Assembly (NCBI GenBank): GCA_963709665.1
Contig: CAVPWU010000002.1
Location: 1,116,001 to 1,180,000, forward strand
From: DASZIT01 sp963709665
Lineage (GTDB): Bacteria > Actinomycetota > Acidimicrobiia > Acidimicrobiales > RAAP-2
Length of the DNA stretch: 64,000 nt
Direction of reading: 5' to 3'
The translations under genes were made by a program, and so were the position numbers. Of this stretch, positions 45,822 through 54,146 are shown piece by piece (the stretch's first letter is position 1; each line of letters opens with the position of its first letter). Below the pieces are notes generated by a model, which was given only the letters and a program-made list of their open reading frames with translations, was not told where the DNA came from and did no database searches.

Positions 45822-47165
45822 TCACCCACCGCTGTCGGTGTCCCCGGCAGTCTCGCCCAACCCGGCGGCGGACACGAACTCGCGGCTGCGCGCCCGGTAG
45901 CCGCCACCGCCGGCCGGGGTGGGCGCCGCCGGTGAGAAGAGGACCACCCCGCCGGGGGGGGTCACCGACACCGCCAGCGCCACCGCACCGGCCACGTCGG
46001 GCGCCTCGAGGGCCGACCCGCCGTCGAGCAGTCGCCGGGCGGCGGCGTCGGCGGCCGTCCCCAGCACCACCACCCGGGGGGCCGGGCGGCGGGCGGCCAG
46101 GGCCTCGAGCAGGATCCCGGGATCGGTCCCCCGGTCGGCCCCGCCCAGGATCACGGTGAGCTCCCGCCCCGGGAACGCCCCCAGCGAGGCGGTGGTGGCG
46201 AACGGGTTGGAGGCCAGGGCGTCGTCCACGAACTCGCGGCCGTCCCGCTCCCCCACCGTGCGGCAACGCGACGGCAGGCCGTCGAAGGCGTCGACGGCCG
46301 CCTGCACCGCCCCGGGCCGGGGAGGTCCGCCGAGCAGCAGCATGGCCCCGGCCACCGCCCCGCAGAGGTTGGCCAGGTTGTGGGCGCCGGGCACCCGGAG
46401 CCGGCCGGCGTCGGCCACCGGCACCCCGTCCACGGTGATCGACCCGTCGGGCTCGGGCCGGACCCGGCCCCCCGGGCCGAACAGCAGGCGGTCGGGGTGG
46501 TCGGCGGTGCGGGCCATCGCCTCCGGGCTGGCGGCGTCGACGGCCAGCGCCCCCGGGGGGCCGGCGGTGATCAACCGGAGCTTGTCCCGGTAGTAGGCCT
46601 CCTGGCCGCCGTGCCAGTCGAGGTGGTCGGGGGCCAGGCTGGTGAGGACGCAGGCCCGGGGCGACACCGTCACGTCGGTGGCCTGGTAGGAGGAGACCTC
46701 CACCACGTAGGCGTCGGCCGGCGGGCGGTCGTAGAGGTCGGTGACCGGGGTGCCGATGTTCCCGGCCAGGGCCACCGTGAGGCCGTGCTGCTCGAGGATG
46801 GCGGCGGCCAGGGTGGCGGTGGTGCTCTTCCCCTTGGTCCCGGTGACGGCCAGGACGGGGGCGTCGTGGAAGTCCTCGAGCCAGACGGCCATGGCGGTGG
46901 TGACCGTCACCCCGGCCGCCTCCGCCGCCCGCAGCTCGGCCCGGTACCGGCTGACGCCGGGCGAGCGGACCACCACGTCGACCGACGCCCACGCCACCTG
47001 GTCGGGACGGTGGACGACCTCGGACTCCCCGGTGACGGAGGTCGCCTGGTCGTCGATCAGGAGGGGCACCACCCCCCGGCGCCGGAGCAGCCGGAGGAGG
47101 TCGAGCCCCTCGGTGCCCAGCCCCCACAGGGCCACCCGGCCGGCGCACAGCTCGTCGAGGGTCAC
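45822..47165 (-). CDS. murD2: UDP-N-acetylmuramoyl-L-alanine--L-glutamate ligase (MurD2-type)
   Basis: This 447-residue Mur ligase has TGTKGKSTTAT at ~108-118 binding ATP, YVVEVSSYQATDV in the central domain, LTSLAPDHLDWHG with the metal and carbamylated-lysine region, and the C-terminal FVDDALASNPFATTASL with substrate contacts. It is a MurD-type ligase placed directly after a MurL epimerase. In Xanthomonas such a MurD2 adds L-Glu instead of D-Glu to UDP-MurNAc-L-Ala, and MurL then inverts it. The assignment to MurD2 rests on this neighbour. The GTG start at 47165 overlaps the MurL stop by four bases. Confidence 0.83.
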   Translation of the reverse strand: MTLDELCAGRVALWGLGTEGLDLLRLLRRRGVVPLLIDDQATSVTGESEVVHRPDQVAWASVDVVVRSPGVSRYRAELRAAEAAGVTVTTAMAVWLEDFHDAPVLAVTGTKGKSTTATLAAAILEQHGLTVALAGNIGTPVTDLYDRPPADAYVVEVSSYQATDVTVSPRACVLTSLAPDHLDWHGGQEAYYRDKLRLITAGPPGALAVDAASPEAMARTADHPDRLLFGPGGRVRPEPDGSITVDGVPVADAGRLRVPGAHNLANLCGAVAGAMLLLGGPPRPGAVQAAVDAFDGLPSRCRTVGERDGREFVDDALASNPFATTASLGAFPGRELTVILGGADRGTDPGILLEALAARRPAPRVVVLGTAADAAARRLLDGGSALEAPDVAGAVALAVSVTPPGGVVLFSPAAPTPAGGGGYRARSREFVSAAGLGETAGDTDSGG

Positions 47166-48511
47166 GGCGCCCCGGCCAGGAGCCGGTCGACCTCGGTGGC
47201 GACCTCCGGGTCCGGGAACCGCAGGTCGGGCGACGGGGCGAGGGCGAGCTCCACGTCGCCCGGCGACACCAGGGCACGGGCCCGGTCGGCCAGCGCCTCC
47301 ACCACCACCGACGACCGCCAGGCGGGGAGGTCGGCGAGGAGTCGGAGGGCCACCGCCGACTCCCGGCGCTCCCCCACGCACTCGAACGGCTTGTCGTCGT
47401 CGCTCATCAGGGCGGCGAAGCCCGGCACCTGGTCGGGGTCGGCGAAGAGGTCCCGCCCGATGATGGCGGCCACCGCTCCCGGGTCGAGGAAGGGGGCGAG
47501 CATCAGGGCCACGAACCGGCACTTCGGGCAGTGCCCGCACCAGCGGTCGGTGGTGTCGGCCCCCTGGCGGAAGACCGAGTTGCAGCTGCAGAAGGTGGCG
47601 TGGAACTGCCGGAGCCCGGCGAAGGCCCGGGCGATGGCCAGCTCCGAGTAGGGGCGGAGGGCCGAGCCGTAGACCAGGCCCGGATCGACGGCGCCGACGA
47701 TCAGGGCGCGGAGCAGGCCCTCGAACTCCAGGCTCTTGGAGTACTGGTGGTTGACGGGGACCCCGTCCACCACCACCGTCTCCTCGCTGGCCGACCGCTC
47801 GATGGCCATGGCGATGGCGTCGTAGCCGTACAGGAAGCTGCCCACCACGGCGATGAGCGAGACGATGGCGGTGATCGGGACGTGGCCGTTCAGCGCCCCC
47901 TCCCCGTTGAGGGCGGCCAGGTTGGGCGACAGGGTGCGGCGGACCACGATGAGCTCGAGGCCGGTCTGCGCGGCCAGGGCCACCGTCAGCGGGTGGGGGT
48001 TGACGGCGAACAGGCGGGGACCCAGCCCCCGGACCGACTCGATGAGGACCATGGAGTCCTTGCCGCCCCCGATCGGTACCACCAGGCCGCCGGTCCGGTC
48101 GGCCGGGGGCGGTGGGGCGGCGGGGGCCGTCCCGGTCGCCCGGAGCTCCACCGGTCTCGGCACCGGCAGCCCGTTGGTCACCGCGAACTCGCGGAGGCCG
48201 TCGTCGTAGAGGTGGCGGTGGAAGGCGAGCTCGTCGGCGGTCAGCTCGTCGGCCACCGTCACCAGCCGGGGGGCGGCCGCCTTGTAGTAGCTGGTGCCGG
48301 CGGCGAGGTGGAGGTGGAGGAGGGCCCGTTCGAACCCGGGCCCGGACGGTCGGGCGGTCGGTGCCGACTCGAAGTGGATCGACTCCTCGAAGCGCTCACC
48401 GTCGTCGAAGGCGTACCGGAGGAGGGCGGTCCGGGTCTCCGGGTCGTAGGTCCGGTCGAGGATCCGGAAGGTCTCGATCGAGCCCGGATCAAACCGGTGG
48501 AGAGGGTCCAT
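47162..48511 (-). CDS. murL: UDP-N-acetylmuramoyl-L-alanyl-L-glutamate epimerase (MurL)
   Basis: This 449-residue protein matches MurL. The PIGGGKDS motif (146-153) is an ATP pyrophosphatase-type loop, and a C-terminal cysteine set follows (Cys308, 310, 325, 328, 331; WCGHCPKC). It should use ATP to epimerise the terminal L-Glu of UDP-MurNAc-L-Ala-L-Glu to D-Glu in the cytoplasm, an alternative to glutamate racemase. The ATG at 48511 has a weak ribosome-binding site. It heads an operon with the ligase and a redoxin protein; a promoter candidate lies at 48603-48631. Confidence 0.83.
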   Translation of the reverse strand: MDPLHRFDPGSIETFRILDRTYDPETRTALLRYAFDDGERFEESIHFESAPTARPSGPGFERALLHLHLAAGTSYYKAAAPRLVTVADELTADELAFHRHLYDDGLREFAVTNGLPVPRPVELRATGTAPAAPPPPADRTGGLVVPIGGGKDSMVLIESVRGLGPRLFAVNPHPLTVALAAQTGLELIVVRRTLSPNLAALNGEGALNGHVPITAIVSLIAVVGSFLYGYDAIAMAIERSASEETVVVDGVPVNHQYSKSLEFEGLLRALIVGAVDPGLVYGSALRPYSELAIARAFAGLRQFHATFCSCNSVFRQGADTTDRWCGHCPKCRFVALMLAPFLDPGAVAAIIGRDLFADPDQVPGFAALMSDDDKPFECVGERRESAVALRLLADLPAWRSSVVVEALADRARALVSPGDVELALAPSPDLRFPDPEVATEVDRLLAGAP

Positions 48512-48602
48512 GGCGCGCCTCAGCGTACAGGCTGCCCCCCGCCCGACCGGCCCGTCGGCCACCCCGGCGCCGCTTTCACCACCGGTGTAGCCAGGCCGCT
48601 GA

Positions 48603-48631
48603 ATTTTACCTTCCGGACACCCGACGGTCAT
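48603..48631 (-). promoter_or_regulatory. candidate promoter of the MurL operon
   Basis: On the minus strand ATGACC (48631-48626) and TAAAAT (48608-48603) are 17 bases apart, a fair sigma70-like match, about 90 bases before the MurL start. The area is the only AT-rich spot nearby. GTAACGTTTAC just upstream (48640-48650) is an imperfect palindrome that could bind a regulator. Confidence 0.35.
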
Positions 48632-48782
48632 CTGTTCACGTAACGTTTACCCACTCCACGCTGGGAGTTCGCCTTCCGGGACGTGCCAGATCGGGAGAGT
48701 GGCCGGTAGGATGGATGCAGCACTCGACCGGCGGAACCGTGTCTGCGGCCGCCGCCCGACCACCCCCCGGAGGCAGAACTCC

Positions 48783-49373
48783 ATGACCGCCGCGTACGAA
48801 CACGGAGGGCAGTACCCCGGGAACGGCGCCGCCCCGGCCGGTCCGCCGACGGAGACCGAGGTCGGCAACATCATCATCGAGGCCCAGCGGTTCGCCGACG
48901 AGACGGCGCTCGAGGCACGGCGGGCGGCCGAGGCCATCGTGGCCCAGGCCCAGGCCGAGGCCGACCGGATCGTGCAGGAAGCCCGACACCAGGCCGTGGC
49001 CACGGCCACCATCACCGGGCCGACCATCCCCGCCGACGCCGTGACCCACCTGGCCGCCACCATCGACGGCTTCGCCCGGACCAACACCGCCCTGATCGAG
49101 GAGCTGGCACTACTGCGGCAGTCGCTGGCCACCCAGGCGTCGCCGGTCTCCCCTCCCTCCGCCCCGGTCCCGGTGGCCCCGGTCCCGGTGGCCCCGGTGG
49201 CCCCGGTGGCCCCGGTCCCCGCACCCGCCCCGGCGGCGACCCGACCGGCACCCGCCCCGACGGCGGGGCCGATCGTGCCGCCCGGTCGGGTTCCCGTCAC
49301 CCAGGGGATCCATGTGCCGGCCCAGGGTCAGGCCCGGCCAGTGACACCCGCCCCGGTCCAGCGCTCCGCCTGA
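48783..49373 (+). CDS. coiled-coil protein with Pro/Val/Ala-rich tail (DivIVA-like)
   Basis: This 196-residue protein has a helix of about residues 30-70 (ADETALEARRAAEAIVAQAQ and following) with heptad-like Ala/Glu spacing, similar to DivIVA/Wag31-type coiled coils, then a second helix near 90-115. The C-terminal 75 residues are repeats of P-V-A-P. It has no signal peptide. A cell-shape or envelope-growth role is plausible next to peptidoglycan and sortase genes, but this is inferred. GGAGG precedes the ATG at 48783. Its stop forms part of a perfect hairpin. Confidence 0.65.
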   Translation: MTAAYEHGGQYPGNGAAPAGPPTETEVGNIIIEAQRFADETALEARRAAEAIVAQAQAEADRIVQEARHQAVATATITGPTIPADAVTHLAATIDGFARTNTALIEELALLRQSLATQASPVSPPSAPVPVAPVPVAPVAPVAPVPAPAPAATRPAPAPTAGPIVPPGRVPVTQGIHVPAQGQARPVTPAPVQRSA

Positions 49374-49390
49374 CCGGGGGCGTCAGGCGG
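49366..49390. terminator. perfect hairpin around two convergent stop codons
   Basis: CCGCCTGAC (49366-49374) and GTCAGGCGG (49382-49390) are exact reverse complements across a seven-base loop. The left arm has the TGA of the coiled-coil gene and the right arm has the complement of the sortase gene's TGA. No T-run follows on either side. Confidence 0.45.
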
Positions 49391-50672
49391 CGGCCGGCAG
49401 AAAGCTGGTCAGCGACTGGAAGAGGGCGAAGAGCAGGGCCAGCCAGATCGGCACCAGCACCAGCCACCTTCCCTCCCGTCCGAGCAGGCGTCCCAGGCGT
49501 CCATTGAAGAGTCCCAGCGCCACCAGCAGGCCGAGCTCGACGAGCACCAGGGGGAGCAGGCCCGTGTTCCAGCCGGCATCGCCGGTGGCCTGGACCTTCA
49601 CCGGGGTGCCCGAGGTACGGGTCACGTGGGCGGGGCCGGTCGAGCCGGGCGGTTGGTACTCGGCGACCACGATCAGACGCTGGGCGGCCGAGAACTCGGG
49701 ATTGCAGGTGGTGAGCGTCAGGCGGTTGTCCCCGAAGTAGTCGAGTACCGAGGTGTTGGACGGGAGCACCGGGTAGGGGGTCTGGGCGACGATGTAGGTC
49801 AGCCGCTGGCCGGCGACGGTGGTGAGGTAGATGGGATCGCCGGGATCCAGCTCGGCGAGCCGGTTGAACGGGGCACCGTGCGTGGTGCGGTGGCCGGCGA
49901 TGGCGACATTTCCGGCCTGCCCGGGCATGGCGGTGCCGATGTAGTGCCCGGGACCCTTGGCCAGGTCGCCCTCGGCGGTGCCCGAGACGACGTACTGGTC
50001 GAGAGCGATGGCCGGGATCTGGAGGTGCGCCATCACCGTGCCCTCGGGGGGCAGGGGGTACTGGACGCTGGCCGGCACCAAGCTGTAGACGGGCTTGTGC
50101 GGCGCCGCCTTCACCTTCGCCTCGAACTGGCTCTGGAGACCGGCCTGGGCGTGGTGCTGGGCGATGGCGGTTCCCCACAGCTGCCAGGCGGCGAAGAGGA
50201 TCATCAGCACGCCGATGTTCCGGAGCCAGGTGCAGATGGTGATGAATAGCTGCCGGTGGGCGTCCTGGAGCCCCCCGCCGGTCGCCCCCCGACGCATGAA
50301 CCGGCCGCCACCAACGCCGGAGGACGCCCCCACCTCCGACGCCGGGGCGGGGAGGGCCGGTGCCGTCACGGCAGGCCATGCGCCCAGGGCGGGGACGGGC
50401 AACGGCCCGGCAAGGGCGGGGACGGCAGCGAACGATGACGGGACGGGCAACGGATGCTCCCCGGCCCGCTGACGGGCGGTGCGCTGGTAGGCCTCGATGA
50501 ACAGGTGGCCGATGATCGCCGGCTCCACCGCACCGTGGTTGGCATGTTCGATGGCGGCCGACCACGCCACCAGGGCCGGGGAGGCCGGGGGCTCGGAGGG
50601 TACGTCGATCGGCACGGGCAGGTGCCGGTCCTCGCCGACCCCGCCGTCGGTTGGTGAGATCGTCGCCGTCAC
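49383..50672 (-). CDS. sortase (class E-like)
   Basis: This 429-residue transpeptidase has the catalytic triad His261 (AIAGHRTTHG), Cys323 (LTLTTCNP) and Arg332 (SAAQRLIVVAEY). A ~145-residue N-terminal cytoplasmic part includes a helical EHANHGAVEP domain; then comes a transmembrane helix (about 147-168), the sortase domain (about 190-340), and two C-terminal transmembrane helices. Class E sortases of actinobacteria cut LAxTG-type signals, and two proteins in this window end in LAFTG (60556-62124, 62121-63818). The long N-terminal part is unusual. It lies just downstream of the glycosyltransferase genes. Confidence 0.83.
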   Translation of the reverse strand: MTATISPTDGGVGEDRHLPVPIDVPSEPPASPALVAWSAAIEHANHGAVEPAIIGHLFIEAYQRTARQRAGEHPLPVPSSFAAVPALAGPLPVPALGAWPAVTAPALPAPASEVGASSGVGGGRFMRRGATGGGLQDAHRQLFITICTWLRNIGVLMILFAAWQLWGTAIAQHHAQAGLQSQFEAKVKAAPHKPVYSLVPASVQYPLPPEGTVMAHLQIPAIALDQYVVSGTAEGDLAKGPGHYIGTAMPGQAGNVAIAGHRTTHGAPFNRLAELDPGDPIYLTTVAGQRLTYIVAQTPYPVLPSNTSVLDYFGDNRLTLTTCNPEFSAAQRLIVVAEYQPPGSTGPAHVTRTSGTPVKVQATGDAGWNTGLLPLVLVELGLLVALGLFNGRLGRLLGREGRWLVLVPIWLALLFALFQSLTSFLPAAA

Positions 50673-50700
50673 CGTCCGGTCGGGGGCTCGACCCAGGCCA

Positions 50701-52521
50701 TCAGTAGGTCCCCTGGGGGTGCCCGGTCACCTTGTAGAGGTGAAAGGCGACGCAGTAGCCGCGGGCAGGGAACGTATGTGCCAGATGAGCCCAGGAGACC
50801 TTGGACAGGTCCGGATACTGCAGCCCGACAGCATCCGTCTGCGACGAACCCGCGCCCTGCACGAGGAGGTAGTGGGCGTTGAACGTCAAAGGGTCGTCAA
50901 GCACTTGTTGGAAGTCGCGGTCGTTGGTGATGACGAAGACGCGCGGGTTCTTGACGTTGGTGACCACGTTCGGAATGCAGTTGTCACCTGTGTCAACAAC
51001 CACATCGCCGTTCGGTAAATGGTGCGTGTCGAAATAACTGGAGATCGACTCGATGGCAGCGTAGGCCACCTTGGCTTGTCGATCCGTGGCGTTGAGGTGC
51101 TTGTGAAAGATGTAACCAACGTAGAGATCGATGTCTGGGGCGATTGTCGGGTTGTCCATTCCCTTGAGCGCACCCGGTATCGATGGGACGAGAAGCGCCA
51201 GGGCGACGATGCAGGCGACGATGGCTCCGACGATGGCCTTGCCTCGGCGCCGACGCTCGACATTGGAATCCGGCGAACCGAAATACAGGCCTTCGGGATG
51301 TGCGCCCGGCGTCTCAGCAGCAGTCCCGGAGTGGGAGTCTGTAAGCGATGCCCTTCGAATCCGCACGGGATCAGCAAAGAGAAACCCGACCAAAAGCACC
51401 TCGATGGGTACCACCATGATGTAGTAGCGGTACCAGGGGAAGATGGCGTTGATGAGATACGAGCCCATGGTGAACGCCAGGCAGCCACCGAGCATTGCCG
51501 CCAACACCCAGATCTGGGCGTCTCGACGGTACGCGGCCACAAGGAGGGCGGCGACGACGATAATCGGCAGTGCAGGACCGAGATAAAAGATGCCGTGTGC
51601 CTCGTGGACGGCCCGCGCCGAAATGTGGATGGCCTTGACATGGGATTGCGCGATTAAGGCAGAATTCCCATACCGAGATGTGAACTGTTCGAACGGTTGG
51701 CCGACGATTACATAGCTGACCAGAGCCCACGCCACGAAACACGTCACGATCGGTGCCAACAGGATGGTGGCGTCCGTGAGTCCGGACCAAATCCGGGACC
51801 TCCGATCCCCGGGACTTCTAGTGAAGGTCACCCAGCAGACAAAAGGGGCAGCCAGCATGGCGGCCGCCACCGGCTCACTCCGCTCGAGATAGGCAACTCC
51901 CAGAGCGGAAGCTGCGTAGACCAGGGAGGCGAGATCGTCCTGGCGCAACCAACGCGAGAGGTACCGAGTCGCGGCCAACATGGCGAAGAGGTAAAGCGCC
52001 TCGCTCATCCCATCCGCGGCAAAGAGCAGAATCATCGGATTACCCGCAAAGAACAGCGTTAGTAGCACCCGCGGTACGACGTTGACCCTCCATTCGCGGA
52101 GGAGACCGTTGATCTGGTAGACGGCCCCTGCCATGGCGAGGGCTGACATCGTTGTTCCCGCCACATCGTGGGAGGCAAGTGCCGGCCAATAGCTATTGAG
52201 GAGCAGCAGGGGAAGGTCCACTGCAGAGGAGAGCGGACCCCACACGAAGCCGATGGCACCAAGATGGGGATCTCGCGAATGGATCATGTAGAACCCGTTG
52301 GCCATCCGGGCCACTGCATCGCCCTCGAATGACAGATACTTCCAGTCCAGGAGCCATGCGAGGATCAGGTAGACGGCCAGGCTGACCAGGAAGAGAATCC
52401 CACCTTCGGTCGCAAGACGCCGTCCAAACCGGGACAGACGGCTTCGCTCGGGGGGGACCGCCAACGTGTTTTTGGGTGGCAGCTGTGACCCGGTCGTGGG
52501 GCGCTCGTCCAGGATGGTCAT
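50701..52521 (-). CDS. polytopic membrane protein, GT-C glycosyltransferase-like
   Basis: This 606-residue protein has about 11 transmembrane helices beginning at residue ~41 (GILFLVSLAVYLILAWLL) and a soluble C-terminal domain (~430-606). The layout resembles GT-C glycosyltransferases that use lipid-linked sugars, but I see no certain catalytic motif. Its codons have clearly more A/T at third positions than flanking genes, suggesting recent transfer. The start overlaps the glycosyltransferase 2 stop by four bases (ATGA), and the sortase follows, so it belongs to one envelope operon. Confidence 0.65.
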   Translation of the reverse strand: MTILDERPTTGSQLPPKNTLAVPPERSRLSRFGRRLATEGGILFLVSLAVYLILAWLLDWKYLSFEGDAVARMANGFYMIHSRDPHLGAIGFVWGPLSSAVDLPLLLLNSYWPALASHDVAGTTMSALAMAGAVYQINGLLREWRVNVVPRVLLTLFFAGNPMILLFAADGMSEALYLFAMLAATRYLSRWLRQDDLASLVYAASALGVAYLERSEPVAAAMLAAPFVCWVTFTRSPGDRRSRIWSGLTDATILLAPIVTCFVAWALVSYVIVGQPFEQFTSRYGNSALIAQSHVKAIHISARAVHEAHGIFYLGPALPIIVVAALLVAAYRRDAQIWVLAAMLGGCLAFTMGSYLINAIFPWYRYYIMVVPIEVLLVGFLFADPVRIRRASLTDSHSGTAAETPGAHPEGLYFGSPDSNVERRRRGKAIVGAIVACIVALALLVPSIPGALKGMDNPTIAPDIDLYVGYIFHKHLNATDRQAKVAYAAIESISSYFDTHHLPNGDVVVDTGDNCIPNVVTNVKNPRVFVITNDRDFQQVLDDPLTFNAHYLLVQGAGSSQTDAVGLQYPDLSKVSWAHLAHTFPARGYCVAFHLYKVTGHPQGTY

Positions 52522-53969
52522 GAGGTGGGCAGGTCCTGACGGCTCGGCTGTCCGTGGTGGAGGCCGTGAACGGTCTTCTCCCAGAAGTTGGGCGCCCGGA
52601 GCAGTTGGAACAGCGCCTTCACCGCCGCCATCGACATCATCACCCAGTACAACGGGACCAGCAGGGCGGGGATCAGGAGCCTCCCCCGGTGCCCGATCCG
52701 GCAGCTCATGACCGTCACGTAGACCAGCAGGAAGTTCCCGAAGGTCCAGGAGATGAGTCCCAGGTAGTAGATCGGGGCCGGGAAGATCTCCTCGATGAAG
52801 TGGGGCTTGGCCACGAACCAGAGGATGGTCATCAACCAGAAGATGGGGTTGATCATGGCCAGGATCGGCGTTCCGCCCACGAACATTGTGAAGTGCATGA
52901 GCCCCTTCCACCCCACGTCCCTGCGGAGCTCCCGCGGGCGGCGGAGATGGACGACGAAGGTCTGGAGGTAGCCCTTCAGCCACCGTGAGCGCTGCTTCAT
53001 CCAGTTGACGAAATCACTGTTGGCCTCTTCGAGGGTGACGGACTCGAGCACCCGCACCGTGTAGCCCTCGCGGAACATGCGGATACCCAGATCGGCGTCC
53101 TCGGTGACGTTGAACGGGTCCCACGCCCCCAGCGACTGCAGTACCACCCGACGGAAGTGGTTGGAGGTGCCCCCCAGGGGGATCGGTGCGTCCATGTGGG
53201 CCAGTCCGGGGAGGAAGAAGGAGAACCAGAGCGAGTACTCGATGGTGAACCACTTGGTGATGATGTTCTGCATCGAGTTGTGGTAGCCGAGCTTGGCCTG
53301 GATGCAGCCCACATCCAGCGGGAGCCGCCGCAACGCCACCACCGCCCGGCGCAGCTGCAGCGGCTCGGGCTCGTCTTCGGCGTCATAGATGGCCACGAAC
53401 TCCCCCCGGGCCAGGCCGAGGCCATAGTTGAGCGCCTTCGGCTTGGTGCGGGGTTCGGCCGGCGGGATCCGCACCAGCTCGAACTGGTCGCCGGGCATCG
53501 CTTCGTAGATGGCCTGGATGGTCGGCTCGTCGTCCGCCTCGATCAGGAGCTTCACATCCAGCCGGTCGGGCGGGTACTCGAAGTGCGTCACCCGCTGGAT
53601 GAGTTCGCTGATCACCTCGGGTTCGGCGTAGGCCGGGATGAGCACGGTGTAGACCGGCAGCTGGTCGTCGGGCATCGCCCGGGCCTCCTCGTCGGAGACC
53701 ACCTCGGTGGTGTCGGGCCGGCTCGATGCCCGGAAGAGGGCCAGCCGGTAGACGATGGCCGCCACGTAGAAGAGGGTGACGATGGCGACCAGGACGGTCA
53801 CCGTCACCACGAGATCGATGATGCAGCCGACGACCAGCAGGGCCAGCACGGCGATGCCCAGGTTGCGTTGCCGGGTGGAGAAGATGCGTCGGGCCGAGAC
53901 GAGGGGCTCCAGCTCCGCCAGCCCGGCGATGCTCGCCTGCAGGCGGAGGTCCTCCTCCTCCGGGCTCAT
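52518..53969 (-). CDS. family 2 glycosyltransferase (cellulose synthase-like)
   Basis: This 483-residue processive-type GT2 has two N-terminal membrane helices (about 37-80). The catalytic domain has YDAEDEPEP (DxD metal and UDP-sugar site, ~195-203), PLGGTSNHFRR, EDADLGIRMFREGY and QRSRW (QxxRW, 326-330), followed by three or four membrane helices. That combination marks synthesis and export of a beta-linked polysaccharide. The ATG at 53969 follows GGAG; the longer GTG frame does not. It is co-transcribed with the GT-C-like gene. Confidence 0.87.
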   Translation of the reverse strand: MSPEEEDLRLQASIAGLAELEPLVSARRIFSTRQRNLGIAVLALLVVGCIIDLVVTVTVLVAIVTLFYVAAIVYRLALFRASSRPDTTEVVSDEEARAMPDDQLPVYTVLIPAYAEPEVISELIQRVTHFEYPPDRLDVKLLIEADDEPTIQAIYEAMPGDQFELVRIPPAEPRTKPKALNYGLGLARGEFVAIYDAEDEPEPLQLRRAVVALRRLPLDVGCIQAKLGYHNSMQNIITKWFTIEYSLWFSFFLPGLAHMDAPIPLGGTSNHFRRVVLQSLGAWDPFNVTEDADLGIRMFREGYTVRVLESVTLEEANSDFVNWMKQRSRWLKGYLQTFVVHLRRPRELRRDVGWKGLMHFTMFVGGTPILAMINPIFWLMTILWFVAKPHFIEEIFPAPIYYLGLISWTFGNFLLVYVTVMSCRIGHRGRLLIPALLVPLYWVMMSMAAVKALFQLLRAPNFWEKTVHGLHHGQPSRQDLPTS

Positions 53970-54146
53970 GACGGTGCTCCGCACGGGCGAACTGTAACAA
54001 CGCCCCCTGGGGATAACTCCCCAATTTACTGAGTGTTCAGGAACGTTGACACACTGTTCACCTGGGCATTCATGCGGAATTCACCCGGCGGTTACCTTGG
54101 GACCGGTGGGGCGAGGCCGGGTCCCCGACGTCCCACCCGTGGCGCC

